Below are positions 49,046 through 57,998 of a stretch of DNA of 64,000 nucleotides, piece after piece. Numbering within the stretch: the stretch's first letter is position 1; every line of letters starts with the position of its first letter. The notes under the pieces were generated by a model. The model was not told where the DNA came from. It did not search any database and worked only from the letters and a program-made list of their open reading frames with translations. A program made the translations under genes and the position numbers. This DNA is from Hydrogenoanaerobacterium sp032017025 (lineage in GTDB: Bacteria > Bacillota > Clostridia > Oscillospirales > Ruminococcaceae), in contig NZ_DALZQO010000016.1 of assembly GCF_032017025.1 (NCBI RefSeq), positions 1-64,000 on the forward strand. Reading direction: 5' to 3'.

Positions 49046-49112
49046 AAGACCTAAAGAGGTATACTAATATCAAATTGCGGCGTTTTTCGCCGATAATAGG
49101 AGGTAGCATAAA

Positions 49113-49436
49113 ATGGCAACAGAACATTTTACCGTAGATAGTTTTGAACAGGAGGTCATAGGCGGAAACGGCGTGGCTCTTGTAGATTTTTGGGCAGAAT
49201 GGTGCGGCCCGTGCAGAATGCTGGGTCCCACCATCGACGAGCTTGCCGATGAACTGGACGGAAGCGTACTGGTTGGAAAAGTGAATGTGGACGAGCAGGG
49301 CGACATTGCCGCACGCTTCAATGTCATGACGATCCCCACGGTAATTCTTTTTAAAGACGGCGCTGAATTTGACCGTTCCGTTGGATTCCTTCCCAAACAG
49401 CGTTTTCTGGATATGATTGCGAAAGCACAAGCATAA
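49113..49436 (+). CDS. trxA: thioredoxin
   Basis: A 107-residue thioredoxin with the active site FWAEWCGPCRMLGP (about residues 28-41), the cis-Pro loop MTIPTVILFKDG and the final helix. It reduces protein disulfides and may serve as electron donor for MsrAB. ATG follows AGGAGG. A terminator follows at 49451-49483. Confidence 0.96.
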   Translation: MATEHFTVDSFEQEVIGGNGVALVDFWAEWCGPCRMLGPTIDELADELDGSVLVGKVNVDEQGDIAARFNVMTIPTVILFKDGAEFDRSVGFLPKQRFLDMIAKAQA

Positions 49437-49450
49437 AAACATCCTACTTA

Positions 49451-49483
49451 AAAGAACGAGCCATAAAAGGTTCGTTCTTTTTT
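49451..49483. terminator. terminator between trxA and the FkbM gene
   Basis: AAAGAACGAGCC (49451-49462) pairs with GGTTCGTTCTTT (49469-49480, one wobble) followed by T. Convergent genes share it. Confidence 0.85.
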
Positions 49484-49486
49484 ATT

Positions 49487-50563
49487 TCAGATACAGTATA
49501 AATTTGTATCCCATGCGGGCACATAAGGAAAATGACGCAAATAAAGCCGGTAGGAGGGGTTCATGGCATGAATCTGCAAGGGCAGCGCGAAAACATCCTC
49601 ATTGCGGTGGTATACCGAAACACACAGCTTCGGTCTAAACTGCGCAATGGTATTTTTACAGCCGGCCAGCGCCTCACGTTCCGCACCCTCTACATCCATT
49701 TTGATATAGCTCGCACGTGCACCGCTGAGGATATTATCCACCGAATTAACCTGCACAATACGGTCGCCTTTTTGTGACAGTGCTGAGTTTCGTCCCGCTT
49801 TCCCGGCAAAGCGCAGCCCAGCTTGATGCGACCATGCACCTAAATTACAGCACCGCGCCCTTACAAGCGCCAACTGCTCCACTTTGCTTTGCAGCTTCGC
49901 AAAGGTTTTTACATCTGGCTCAAAAGCGGTAATACTGTGGTACGCACCGCCGGTATGCGTTAAAAACTCTTCAATCGTATCGCCACGATATGCACCGAGG
50001 TCGACATAGTCCTCTTCTGTGCCAAGGTCAAGCAGCTGATACGCTTCATCTACCGTTGTCTCACACTTTTCCAAGTAACTCAGCTTACCGCTGATTTTAT
50101 AGTTTAAAATGTTCGCATACACTTGTCTCGATTGCTCATCTGCCAACAGCAAATACACCCGCTTCAGCTCATCCCAATGCAAGTGCAGGTAGTCGAGGTC
50201 AAACAGCGTGCCATCCACAATCACCGGTACATCGGGGGCAACCGTCTCGTGCTCACCTGCAATACGGTACAGCTTTTCGAGCACCCCGGGTAACTGGGTG
50301 GCAAACGAAACTGCCACCAAAAAGTCATCGTATTTTTCACATACCTCGCTGTATTTCAGCACCCGATATCCCGCAAATGAATGCCCGCGCACAAACTCAT
50401 CGCTGGCAAAAATGTCTGCTATCTCAATGCCGCGCTGCTCGCATACATCGAGTATTTTCTGCGCGCCGTCACCCATACCATATAAGACTACCGGTTTACC
50501 ACAGGTGCGCATTCTGTCCCACACACTTTGCTGCTCACAAAGCAGGAATTTCAAGTCTTGCAT
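49487..50563 (-). CDS. FkbM-family methyltransferase
   Basis: A 358-residue protein. The N-terminal half has a Rossmann-like GDGAQKILDVCEQRGI segment, as in sugar-associated proteins. The C-terminal half is an FkbM methyltransferase: motif I YVDLGAYRGDTIEEF, ITAFEPDVKTF, and YIKMDVEGAEREAL near the end. It probably methylates a sugar or other secondary hydroxyl using SAM. It lies 4 bp downstream of the patatin-like gene, in the same direction. Confidence 0.87.
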   Translation of the reverse strand: MQDLKFLLCEQQSVWDRMRTCGKPVVLYGMGDGAQKILDVCEQRGIEIADIFASDEFVRGHSFAGYRVLKYSEVCEKYDDFLVAVSFATQLPGVLEKLYRIAGEHETVAPDVPVIVDGTLFDLDYLHLHWDELKRVYLLLADEQSRQVYANILNYKISGKLSYLEKCETTVDEAYQLLDLGTEEDYVDLGAYRGDTIEEFLTHTGGAYHSITAFEPDVKTFAKLQSKVEQLALVRARCCNLGAWSHQAGLRFAGKAGRNSALSQKGDRIVQVNSVDNILSGARASYIKMDVEGAEREALAGCKNTIAQFRPKLCVSVYHRNEDVFALPLQIHAMNPSYRLYLRHFPYVPAWDTNLYCI

Positions 50564-50567
50564 CGTT

Positions 50568-51461
50568 TCACCCTTTCACACAGTCTGCTTGCGGCTGTCT
50601 CTTTAAATTGGCAGTTCCACTCATAAAGGTGCGAATTCGGTCTGCCAGCTCACGGGTATCATCGATACCGTCTTGATAAAGCTGCCGCATTCCCTCAGGG
50701 TTCTTTTCAAAGCCTGAAAACGGAATCGGTTTTCGGGGCGCCAGCACCAGGGCTTTTCCCTCCCTCTCGAGCTGATCAATAAAGCGCAGCGTATCGTTAT
50801 ACTTATTGTGGCGGTTTTCCATCGCCCGAATAAACTCGGGGTAGCGGCGGTAGCGCAGCTTGCGCAAAGTGCTGCATTGCATTGGTTTTTTTACAAAGCC
50901 ACGCGGCTGAGTCAGCACAATTACATTTCTCTCGCAGCCCTTCCCCATGGCACGGCATACCGGAATTGAGTCACCAATGGCTCCATCAAGATATTTTTTC
51001 CCATTGATCGTTACAATCTTCGCCACCAAAGGGATTGAGCTGGATGCGCGCAGCACCGCAAATTTATTTTGGCTAATGGTACTTTTATCGTAAAATTCGG
51101 TTTTTCCGGTATGCAGGTTGGTCACGCCCACCTCAAACCCAACAATACTGCTTTCAAATGTGCCAAAATCAAACGGATCCAACTTGTTGGGGATTTCGTT
51201 AAACATAAAATCCATACCAAAAATAGAGCCATGCAGCAGCAGGTTGCGGTAACTAAGATAACAGGGATTCATAAAATTTTGCAACATTACCCTGCCCGTC
51301 CTGCCCTGCTGCCGGCTAATGTATGAGGTTGCGTTGCAGGCACCCGCCGATACACCGACGATATATTCAAAATCAATTCCAAGCTCAAGCAGAGTATCCA
51401 GCACACCTGCGGTATAAATACCGCGCAGCCCGCCACCCTCTAAAACCAGCCCTGTTTTCAT
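50568..51461 (-). CDS. patatin-like phospholipase (YjjU/RssA type)
   Basis: A 297-residue protein: oxyanion loop LVLEGGGLRGIYTAGV, nucleophile elbow VGVSAGACNA and the catalytic Asp in YLDGAIGDSIP. The C-terminal helical tail is typical of DUF6363-type extensions of YjjU-like proteins. It would be a cytoplasmic acyl hydrolase. The physiological substrate is unknown. ATG follows AGGAGG. Confidence 0.9.
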   Translation of the reverse strand: MKTGLVLEGGGLRGIYTAGVLDTLLELGIDFEYIVGVSAGACNATSYISRQQGRTGRVMLQNFMNPCYLSYRNLLLHGSIFGMDFMFNEIPNKLDPFDFGTFESSIVGFEVGVTNLHTGKTEFYDKSTISQNKFAVLRASSSIPLVAKIVTINGKKYLDGAIGDSIPVCRAMGKGCERNVIVLTQPRGFVKKPMQCSTLRKLRYRRYPEFIRAMENRHNKYNDTLRFIDQLEREGKALVLAPRKPIPFSGFEKNPEGMRQLYQDGIDDTRELADRIRTFMSGTANLKRQPQADCVKG

Positions 51462-51483
51462 AAAAACCTCCTGTATGTCGCAA

Positions 51484-51595
51484 AGCAGGGGCGGATATAA
51501 ATCCGCCCCTGCTTACTTGCCCAAAGGGCACACTGTAACGGCATTGGCTACGAAAAGCCGTTTGCACGGCAGTTGCAAATGCCTGCTTCTAGTTA
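51484..51595. repeat. intergenic palindrome plus REP-like element (copy 1)
   Basis: AGCAGGGGCGGAT (51484-51496) is followed by four bases and its perfect reverse complement (to 51513). From 51540 an imperfect palindrome begins GGCATTGGCT and ends GCAAATGCCTGCTT (to about 51587). The second part recurs at 61254-61305 with the same outline and about four-fifths identity by eye. It lies between the patatin-like and DUF4015 genes. Confidence 0.65.
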
Positions 51596-51617
51596 ACACC
51601 AAAAAATCTATTGTTTG

Positions 51618-52859
51618 CTAAAACGGATAGACACCCTCGGGGTTGTAGAGGATATAGCTTTTTATGCTCAGCTCTTTGAGTGCTTTCAGTTGAGCATCCA
51701 CATCCTCTTTTGTATACTGTTTGTTTTTTGCTGCAGGAATCGTACCATCTGTATATGCTTGCACAAAGGGCATCAGGCTTTGTTCCGTTTTGCTCTGCGC
51801 GGTGCTCAATGTGGCAAGCACTGTGTCGTAAGGGTTCTGCACAGGGTTTACAAGCCCCGCCAGTTTGCTGCCTGCCCCCCATACTGCGGGCATTGAATTC
51901 ACCGCAATGGCGCTGTTATAAGCAAACGGCTTGCCAAGGTGCTCCAGTCCGCTGATTCCCATAACGGAGCTCACGGGGGAAGCAACTGCAAATTTTGCAC
52001 CTTTGGCGGTAACTGCTTCCTCCATTTTTACAACAAATTCGTTCAGTACCTGATCCCAGCTCTTGCCCTGTGTATCACCAAAGGTGGCAAGGTTCATCCC
52101 GGATGCATTGGGGAACTGTACACTATCAGCGATAATCATCGTCACACCGGCCTCGGCACATTCCTGCGCCAGCGCAATATGATATCCCTGTGCTTCGGTA
52201 TTGTATGGGTTCAGCCACGGCTTTCCGCCGCGATCGGCAAAATTGTCAAGCCAGAGCATCTCTTGCCCCTGATAATGCACGGCGGCCGCAACCTTCTTCT
52301 GCGATACAATATGGTCTTTAAACGTATGCAGCCTGGCCACGGGCTGCATTTTATATTGAGCCAGTGTTTCGATTAGAGCCTTTAAATCGACAGGGCTGTC
52401 CGCAATTGCGGCACATTCCTTCGCTGTGGCATTCTGCGTGTTGTAAAGCACTTTTCCGGTATTGTCTTTCACGTCGAACAACAGCGCATTGTAGCCTGCC
52501 GCCGAGGCCTGCTGCAGCAACGTTTCCAGCTTAGCAGTATCCTTAATCATTGCATTTGGTGCATATACTGCTTTCAGTTCAGACGGCAGCACCGGCGTTG
52601 TCTCCGGCTTCGATTCAGAGGCTACACTCTCGGGCTGAGAAGAAGGCTCCTGCGGCTGGCTGCTTGATGGACGCGGAGGTGTTTGCCCCGTGATAAGATC
52701 GTAGACAGGCGGATAGACAAACCACCCCACTACAAACAGCACCACAACAAGTGCCACCATGCCTACAATGGCCAATGGTGAATGCGACCTGCTGCGGTCT
52801 CGCCGATAAATTCTGCTGCTATGTCGTTTGATTTTAAACCCTTTTGACAATATCTTCAC
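51618..52859 (-). CDS. DUF4015 putative glycoside hydrolase, membrane-anchored
   Basis: A 413-residue protein: a basic N-terminus (HSSRIYRRDRSRSHS), one transmembrane helix (VGMVALVVVLFVVGWFVY), a Pro/Ser linker (PPRPSSSQPQEPSSQPES) and a TIM-barrel-like domain with KAVYAPNAMIKDTAKLETLL, ALLFDVKDNTGKV, ARLHTFKD and IIADSVQFPN. DUF4015 proteins are predicted extracellular glycosidases with no defined substrate. GTG start. It is 48 bp downstream of the RnfA-like gene. Confidence 0.82.
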   Translation of the reverse strand: MKILSKGFKIKRHSSRIYRRDRSRSHSPLAIVGMVALVVVLFVVGWFVYPPVYDLITGQTPPRPSSSQPQEPSSQPESVASESKPETTPVLPSELKAVYAPNAMIKDTAKLETLLQQASAAGYNALLFDVKDNTGKVLYNTQNATAKECAAIADSPVDLKALIETLAQYKMQPVARLHTFKDHIVSQKKVAAAVHYQGQEMLWLDNFADRGGKPWLNPYNTEAQGYHIALAQECAEAGVTMIIADSVQFPNASGMNLATFGDTQGKSWDQVLNEFVVKMEEAVTAKGAKFAVASPVSSVMGISGLEHLGKPFAYNSAIAVNSMPAVWGAGSKLAGLVNPVQNPYDTVLATLSTAQSKTEQSLMPFVQAYTDGTIPAAKNKQYTKEDVDAQLKALKELSIKSYILYNPEGVYPF

Positions 52860-52906
52860 CGCCCGTTTGTTTTACTTTACTGCAGTCTATGCAGGGTTGT
52901 CCGCTT

Positions 52907-53500
52907 TTAGAACGGCAGCTGATGCCCGACCAAGCCATACATAGCCAGCGCCACCATACCAAGGTACATCAGTGTGATGGGAAAACCGCGAAACGATTTT
53001 GGAACCTCGCTGAGCGTCAGCCGACGCTTGCCCTCGTAAACCAGCAAAGTTGCAATGGTAAAGCCAAGCCCTGAGCCAAAGCCGAAGCCAAGCGTTTTTG
53101 CAAGGTTAAAGTTTTGGTCTGCCGACAAAAACACCGAGCCAAGCAGCGCACAGTTAAAGGTAGCAAAGGTGAGTGTTGCACCCAGCTTGGTGTGTAGCGC
53201 AGGCAGAAATTGCTTCATTCCAAGGTAGATGCCAATATAAATAATGGTAATGGCAAGTACAAAGAAAAACGGGCGGTAGTAGAACTTCAGCTCAGTCTCT
53301 TTGAGCAACCCGTTGATAAAATAGGTTGCTGCTGATGCAAGCGTGGTCATCACCGTAAGCAGTGCACCAAAGCCCAGCAGGTTCTTCCCCTGCTTTAAAA
53401 TATTCAGCATCCGGCTGGCGCCCAACGCACGGGAAAAAACCACGTTTTCCAAAAAAATCGCAGTCATGGCAAGGGTGAAAAATTCAGCAAAAAATCTCAT
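52907..53500 (-). CDS. rnfA: RnfA/NqrE-family membrane subunit
   Basis: A 197-residue polytopic membrane protein (about six helices) of the RnfA/RnfE family: LAMTAIFLENVVFSRALGAS at the start, with Cys in ATFNCALLGSVFLSA as in the membrane-embedded iron-sulfur site of Rnf, and GFGFGSGLGFTIATLLVYEG. It overlaps the stop of the upstream RnfE gene. It is the last of the four Rnf-like genes; RnfB, which normally follows, is absent. Confidence 0.88.
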   Translation of the reverse strand: MRFFAEFFTLAMTAIFLENVVFSRALGASRMLNILKQGKNLLGFGALLTVMTTLASAATYFINGLLKETELKFYYRPFFFVLAITIIYIGIYLGMKQFLPALHTKLGATLTFATFNCALLGSVFLSADQNFNLAKTLGFGFGSGLGFTIATLLVYEGKRRLTLSEVPKSFRGFPITLMYLGMVALAMYGLVGHQLPF

Positions 53501-54201
53501 CGTGCTACCTCCTCACCCACCGGTAATCCAATAATCGGCTGCTTGGTGCGCATACGGCGCTTATTGGCAATCTTATAGGCAAGTTCACGCAGGTATCTGC
53601 CCACAGCCGCAAACATTGCCACCAGCATAAAGCCCGCAAAGGGTAGCACCGCCGCGGTAATCTTAAACGGCAAGGGCACAGGCAAGCCCCACAGGGTGTT
53701 GGCATAAAGCAGCTCACGTACTGCCGAAATCATAACAATGGCAAATGCAAACCCCGTACAGTAGCATGCACCGTCAACCAATGCTTCGATCGGAGATTTT
53801 TTTATGGCAAACTTTTCGCAGCGCGAAAATAACACCGAATTAAAAATCATCAGTGAAAAATACATGCCCATAGAGTCAAAAATCGTCGGTGCAATTGGGG
53901 CCACAAGCATCGCAGCGGGAATCAAAAAAAGCGATGCAATCAGGGTGTACATCGGGATACGCAGCCACTGCGGGACTGCCGTTTTAACAAAGGACGCAAC
54001 CACCATAGTAGGAATGGTTACAATCGCCAGTGTAATCGAAAGTGCAACCGCATTTTTCAGTGAGGTAGATGCTACCACGACCGGGGCAAGCAACAGCCCC
54101 CCTACTAAGACAGGATTATGCGATAGAATGCCGCTAAACCTGTGCAGAGCTTTTTTTCGATCTGTGCGGCGCACGTGTTTTGCTACGTTTTTTCGGCTCA
54201 A
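53497..54201 (-). CDS. rnfE: RnfE/NqrD-family membrane subunit
   Basis: A 234-residue membrane protein: FSGILSHNPVLVGGLLLAPV, TLAIVTIPTMVVAS, the acidic helix FDSMGMYFSLMIFNSVLFSR and DGACYCTGFAFAIVMIS, a close RnfE pattern. The TTG start at 54201 has a perfect AAGGAGG eight bases upstream, inside rnfD. The resulting 68-bp overlap is real. RnfG normally sits between D and E; it is missing here. Confidence 0.88.
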   Translation of the reverse strand: MSRKNVAKHVRRTDRKKALHRFSGILSHNPVLVGGLLLAPVVVASTSLKNAVALSITLAIVTIPTMVVASFVKTAVPQWLRIPMYTLIASLFLIPAAMLVAPIAPTIFDSMGMYFSLMIFNSVLFSRCEKFAIKKSPIEALVDGACYCTGFAFAIVMISAVRELLYANTLWGLPVPLPFKITAAVLPFAGFMLVAMFAAVGRYLRELAYKIANKRRMRTKQPIIGLPVGEEVAR

Positions 54202-55165
54202 AATTCATCCTCCTTAGTATTCTCAGAATAGCTTCGCTTACTCTGTCAATCACCGGAGCGAACGCGTTCATCAATAGAATGGCGAACATCACCGTTTGTT
54301 CATAGCCGCCGTAGCGCCGGAACAGCATAGTGACGACAGCCGCGATGATTCCGTAAAAATATTTAGAAAGCCCGCGTTTTGGTGCCGTAACCGGGTCGGT
54401 GAGCATAAACACCGCACCGTACATCAGCGAGCCGGAAAGCATCTCCAACACTACCGACGACAGCCCCGAGGTGGGAATGCGCGGAAAAGCGTAAGCGATG
54501 ACCGCAGCAGTTGCCAAAAAGCTTACCGGCACCTGCCAGCTTACTGTTTTACGAAAAATTAGGTATATCAGACATGTTGTTAGCACTAAGATATTAGTAG
54601 CACCCATAGGGCCTGCAAAGTTGCCTGTTATCATGTCCAGCGTGTTGATGACCGGCACACCGCCAAGCTTTAGTGTGTGCGCAGGCCCCTCAATCAGCTT
54701 AACAGCCGCCTCGCCAAACACTTCCAGCTTCATCAGCGGCTCGGGGTACAAAAACACCTGATCAGGCCAGCTGATCGCCATCAAGGCAAACGCACCGGCC
54801 GCAGGGTTAAACAGGTTTTGCCCCACGCCGCCAAACGGCTGCTTTACAAAAACAATTGCGAACAAACCGCCGATAATCACAATATGATATGGAATAGAGG
54901 CAGGCAGCAGCAGCGGTATCATCATGCCCGTTACAATGGATGAAAAATCACGCAAATTGATTTTTTGCCCACGCAGCAGGATACATAAAATGTCCGCTGC
55001 CACACAGGTTACCACCGATATAACCCCCAACATCGCCGCCCGCTCGCCGTAGAAATAAAAAGCCATCAGGTAGAGCGGCAGCAGCGCGATGATGACATCG
55101 CCCATTACCGTGCGGTTGGTCTCCCTTGCCTTGATGTGCGGAGCGTTATGATCTTTTAGCAGCAC
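54134..55165 (-). CDS. rnfD: RnfD-family membrane subunit
   Basis: A 343-residue membrane protein: APHIKARETNRTVMGDVIIA at the start (typical RnfD), LNPAAGAFALMAISWPDQVF-like LFNPAAGAFALMAISWPDQV, the likely FMN attachment region NFAGPMGATNILV with a Thr in a GAT motif, and TDPVTAPKRGLSKYFYGI. The GTG start overlaps the rnfC end by 20 bp. It has a charged C-terminal tail. Confidence 0.9.
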   Translation of the reverse strand: MLLKDHNAPHIKARETNRTVMGDVIIALLPLYLMAFYFYGERAAMLGVISVVTCVAADILCILLRGQKINLRDFSSIVTGMMIPLLLPASIPYHIVIIGGLFAIVFVKQPFGGVGQNLFNPAAGAFALMAISWPDQVFLYPEPLMKLEVFGEAAVKLIEGPAHTLKLGGVPVINTLDMITGNFAGPMGATNILVLTTCLIYLIFRKTVSWQVPVSFLATAAVIAYAFPRIPTSGLSSVVLEMLSGSLMYGAVFMLTDPVTAPKRGLSKYFYGIIAAVVTMLFRRYGGYEQTVMFAILLMNAFAPVIDRVSEAILRILRRMNFEPKKRSKTRAPHRSKKSSAQV

Positions 55166-56216
55166 CGGGCTTCACTCCTTTCCTTCTTGGCAGTGTGGCA
55201 CGAGCCGCCTTGATGTTCGCGGCGATATCGAGGTTGGCAGGGCAGATATACGAGCAGGTACCGCAGCCGATGCAACGGTCAATTTCATAGAAATACAGCT
55301 CTTGGGTTTTGCCATGCTCAATGCATTTATTCATGTAAAACGGGGTGAGGTTTTCAGGGCATACATCTACGCAACGCCCGCAGCCGATGCACTTATAATT
55401 GCGGTCCTTGGTATCCTCGTTAAAGGCAAGGATTGCACGGGTGCTGTTGGTGACAACGGTATTATCGGGATCTTTGCACGAAATGCCCGTCATCGAGCCA
55501 CCTAAGATAATGGTATTCGGCTCGGAGGCCAGCCCACAGCGCTCCAACACCTGTATAATGGGCATTCCCAGCGAAACCTCTAGGTTGGTGGGGTTGGCAA
55601 TGCAGTTGCCCGCCACCGTGATAAAGCAGCTCGTTTGCACCTTACCCCGTGTTGCCGCACGTGCCAGATGAATGAGCGCACCTACACCAATCAGCAAAAT
55701 GGGGCGGTATTCCTGAAATTCATCGCTGATGCGGTATTCGGCAGGGTATCTGCCGCGAATACGCTTTACCTCAACACCCTCAATTTTCTTAGGAATCTTG
55801 ACGGAGAGATCGGTAATGTTTTTATAAACCGCAAAGAATACATTTTTAGCACCCACTGCGGTTTTCGCAAGCTGCAGCCCCTGCACGGTCAGCTCCGGCT
55901 TTTTCAGCATCGGGTTAATTTGGCTCGATATGTAGGGCTCATCGTCCGATGCGTCTCCTACAACGGCAGCTACGCCGGTATCGTGCGCCATCATCAGCTT
56001 TTGATACAGCGGTATGCCATCACGCTCGTCCACAATGTTCGCACGCCGCGCTATCTCAATCACCTGTTCGGGGGTTAACTCATTCGGTGGCGGATAAAGC
56101 GTATGATCAAAGGTAATATTGTTTGTATTCACATTAAAGAATTTGCGCAGGTCGCGGCTAAGCGCGGGCTCCTTGCGCTGTTCCAGAACAATGCCTCTGG
56201 TAAAAAATCCTGCCAT
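55146..56216 (-). CDS. rnfC: RnfC-like subunit, shortened, with two [4Fe-4S] motifs
   Basis: A 356-residue protein. The C-terminal half has an SLBB-like segment (VAGNCIANPTNLEVSLGMPI) and two clusters, CIGCGRCVDVCPENL and CIGCGTCSYICPANL. Typical RnfC has about 430-450 residues with an N-terminal barrel domain and a glycine-rich NADH/FMN site followed by an NGAECEP-like motif. Here that part is short, and the equivalent position reads GDASDDEPY. Electron input from NADH is therefore doubtful. ATG at 56216 follows TAGGTGAT; it is the first gene of the Rnf-like operon. Confidence 0.85.
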   Translation of the reverse strand: MAGFFTRGIVLEQRKEPALSRDLRKFFNVNTNNITFDHTLYPPPNELTPEQVIEIARRANIVDERDGIPLYQKLMMAHDTGVAAVVGDASDDEPYISSQINPMLKKPELTVQGLQLAKTAVGAKNVFFAVYKNITDLSVKIPKKIEGVEVKRIRGRYPAEYRISDEFQEYRPILLIGVGALIHLARAATRGKVQTSCFITVAGNCIANPTNLEVSLGMPIIQVLERCGLASEPNTIILGGSMTGISCKDPDNTVVTNSTRAILAFNEDTKDRNYKCIGCGRCVDVCPENLTPFYMNKCIEHGKTQELYFYEIDRCIGCGTCSYICPANLDIAANIKAARATLPRRKGVKPGAAKRS

Positions 56217-56254
56217 CTTTTCAAAATCACCTACCAATTTTAAAATGGGGATGC

Positions 56255-56881
56255 TTGTTTATGTGCTTTGAACTGCTAAGTCAACAAAAACTAAAAGCGG
56301 TGCTTACCGGGGTCGATTTGCAGCAATATCATCTTACTTATGAAAAAATCGATTACCGTGATGCCGAAACCAAGGCGGCACTCATCAACATCTTAGAGTG
56401 CGCCCGTCTGGAAACAGGGTACTTCCCTGCCTCCGGCAAGCTGTTTGTCGAGATTTACCCGCTTGGCGACGGGTGTATCATCTATTTCTCCTGCGCAGAA
56501 GGCATGGAGCCTTTGAGCGTATCGGATATTGCACTCAGTGCTGTGCAGGGTTATCTGCCACAGGCTGTGGACAGTTATTTCCCCATCACCGAGCCTTTGG
56601 TATTCACCTTTGAAAGCTGCGATGTAATGATAACCGCCTGCACCAAGCTTTTTTCGATGTATTGCCACCGTGTACGCAAAAGCGCACTGTACTATTTTGA
56701 TGGGTATTACCGCTTAATTTTATACCCGCTCGATGGAAAAGGCAGCCTTTCTGCGGCATTTTTGTGCGAATACGCGCAGCCTACAGGGCGGGGCGACCTT
56801 CTCGCCGCCTATATTGCGGAGCATGGCACACCAATCGCAGAAGAAAACGCGATTGATAAGGTCTCGTATTATCTGTCTTAG
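56255..56881 (+). CDS. MecA-family adaptor-like protein
   Basis: A 208-residue protein with a MecA-like layout: an N-terminal region KLKAVLTGVDLQQYHLTYEK, ALINILECARLETGYFPASG, YPLGDGCIIYFS, a variable linker, and a C-terminal domain (CTKLFSMYCHRVRKSALYYF, YRLILYPL). MecA delivers substrates to ClpC. The similarity is moderate. It is divergent from the Rnf-like operon and converges on rpe, whose 3' end it overlaps by 4 bp. Confidence 0.7.
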   Translation: MFMCFELLSQQKLKAVLTGVDLQQYHLTYEKIDYRDAETKAALINILECARLETGYFPASGKLFVEIYPLGDGCIIYFSCAEGMEPLSVSDIALSAVQGYLPQAVDSYFPITEPLVFTFESCDVMITACTKLFSMYCHRVRKSALYYFDGYYRLILYPLDGKGSLSAAFLCEYAQPTGRGDLLAAYIAEHGTPIAEENAIDKVSYYLS

Positions 56882-57558
56882 CAAGAAGTTTTTGCAGCTT
56901 TGGCCTGCTGTGCCGCTTCTTTCAGCTGTGAGATCGCCTGTTTATAATCATCTTTGCCGTAAACAGCGCTGCCCGCAACCATCACGTCCACGCCGCTTTG
57001 GGCTGCAAGGCCGACGGTGCCGGTATCAATTCCGCCGTCCGCCTGAATGAGCACATCCAGCCCTTCCGTATCAATCTTATTGCTCAGGGCACGTACCTTC
57101 GGCATCATATCCGCCATAAACTTCTGGCCGCCAAAGCCCGGCTCCACAGTCATCACCAATACCATATCGATGAGGTGCAGGTAAGGGAACACCGTTTCTG
57201 CAGGTGTTTTGGGCTTAATGGCTATGCCCACTTTTTTACCCAGGCTTCGAATTTTATCGATGACCCGCTCAACATTATAATCTGCCTCGTAATGGAAACA
57301 AATCAGGTCAGCACCCGCATCTGCAAACGCCTCGGCATAGGTGTATGGGTCGTCAATCATCAGGTGTACATCAAAAAAAATATCGAGGTTTGGGCGAAGC
57401 GATTTTACAACACACGGCCCAATGGTGATGTTCGGTACAAAGCTGCCATCCATAACGTCGATATGCAGCCAGTCGGCGCCTGCTTTGGCAACAGCGTCGG
57501 ATTGTTCGAGCAATCTGCCAAAATCGGCAGACAGAATCGATGGTGCAATTTTAATCAA
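56878..57558 (-). CDS. rpe: ribulose-phosphate 3-epimerase
   Basis: A 226-residue TIM barrel: IKIAPSILSADFGRLLEQ, the metal-binding HIDVMDGSFVPNIT, HLMIDDPYTYAEAF, VMTVEPGFGGQKFM and a phosphate loop with QADGGIDTGT and MVAGSAVYG. It interconverts ribulose-5-P and xylulose-5-P in the pentose phosphate pathway. Full length. The last codons (QAKAAKTSC) overlap the mecA-like gene end. Confidence 0.96.
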   Translation of the reverse strand: MIKIAPSILSADFGRLLEQSDAVAKAGADWLHIDVMDGSFVPNITIGPCVVKSLRPNLDIFFDVHLMIDDPYTYAEAFADAGADLICFHYEADYNVERVIDKIRSLGKKVGIAIKPKTPAETVFPYLHLIDMVLVMTVEPGFGGQKFMADMMPKVRALSNKIDTEGLDVLIQADGGIDTGTVGLAAQSGVDVMVAGSAVYGKDDYKQAISQLKEAAQQAKAAKTSC

Positions 57559-57998
57559 AGAAATACCTCTTTTCTTGAAGTATATTATTTAGTAGATAAA
57601 TTTACTCACACTATATTCTAAACCACCAAAGCCCTCTGCGTCAACAAAATAGATCAATTTAACAAATTCTTCATGTTTTTTCTTACAACCTCTAACAAAC
57701 CTGTGCAAATTCCCGCAATTATTTGCAAAACTAGCTAAAAGCCGAAAGCCGCGGAGATACCTCCGCGGCTTTTATTTGATGCGCGGGCATTACATTGGGC
57801 TATTCACGGGCATTGCTGCCACCCTTTGCCGCGCCACGCTAGCTGTAACATGAATTCACACTACATAAGCATTCTATGCGGAGCAATCATTCGAGGCGAC
57901 AGCCGGAAGCATGGGCAAGCATATGCAAAAAGAGCGGACATCAATGTCCGCCCTTCAATCTTGGAGGATTTCATGCATTATTTTAAATAATTTTGAGC
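57559..57998. terminator. gene-free interval with two hairpins
   Basis: Hairpin 1 at 57745-57773 (AAAGCCGCGGAG with CTCCGCGGCTTT, loop ATAC). Hairpin 2 at 57934-57951 (GCGGACAT with ATGTCCGC), which on the minus strand is followed by TCTTTTTG and ends the htrA transcript. No gene is seen in the remaining AT-rich and mixed sequence. Confidence 0.75.
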
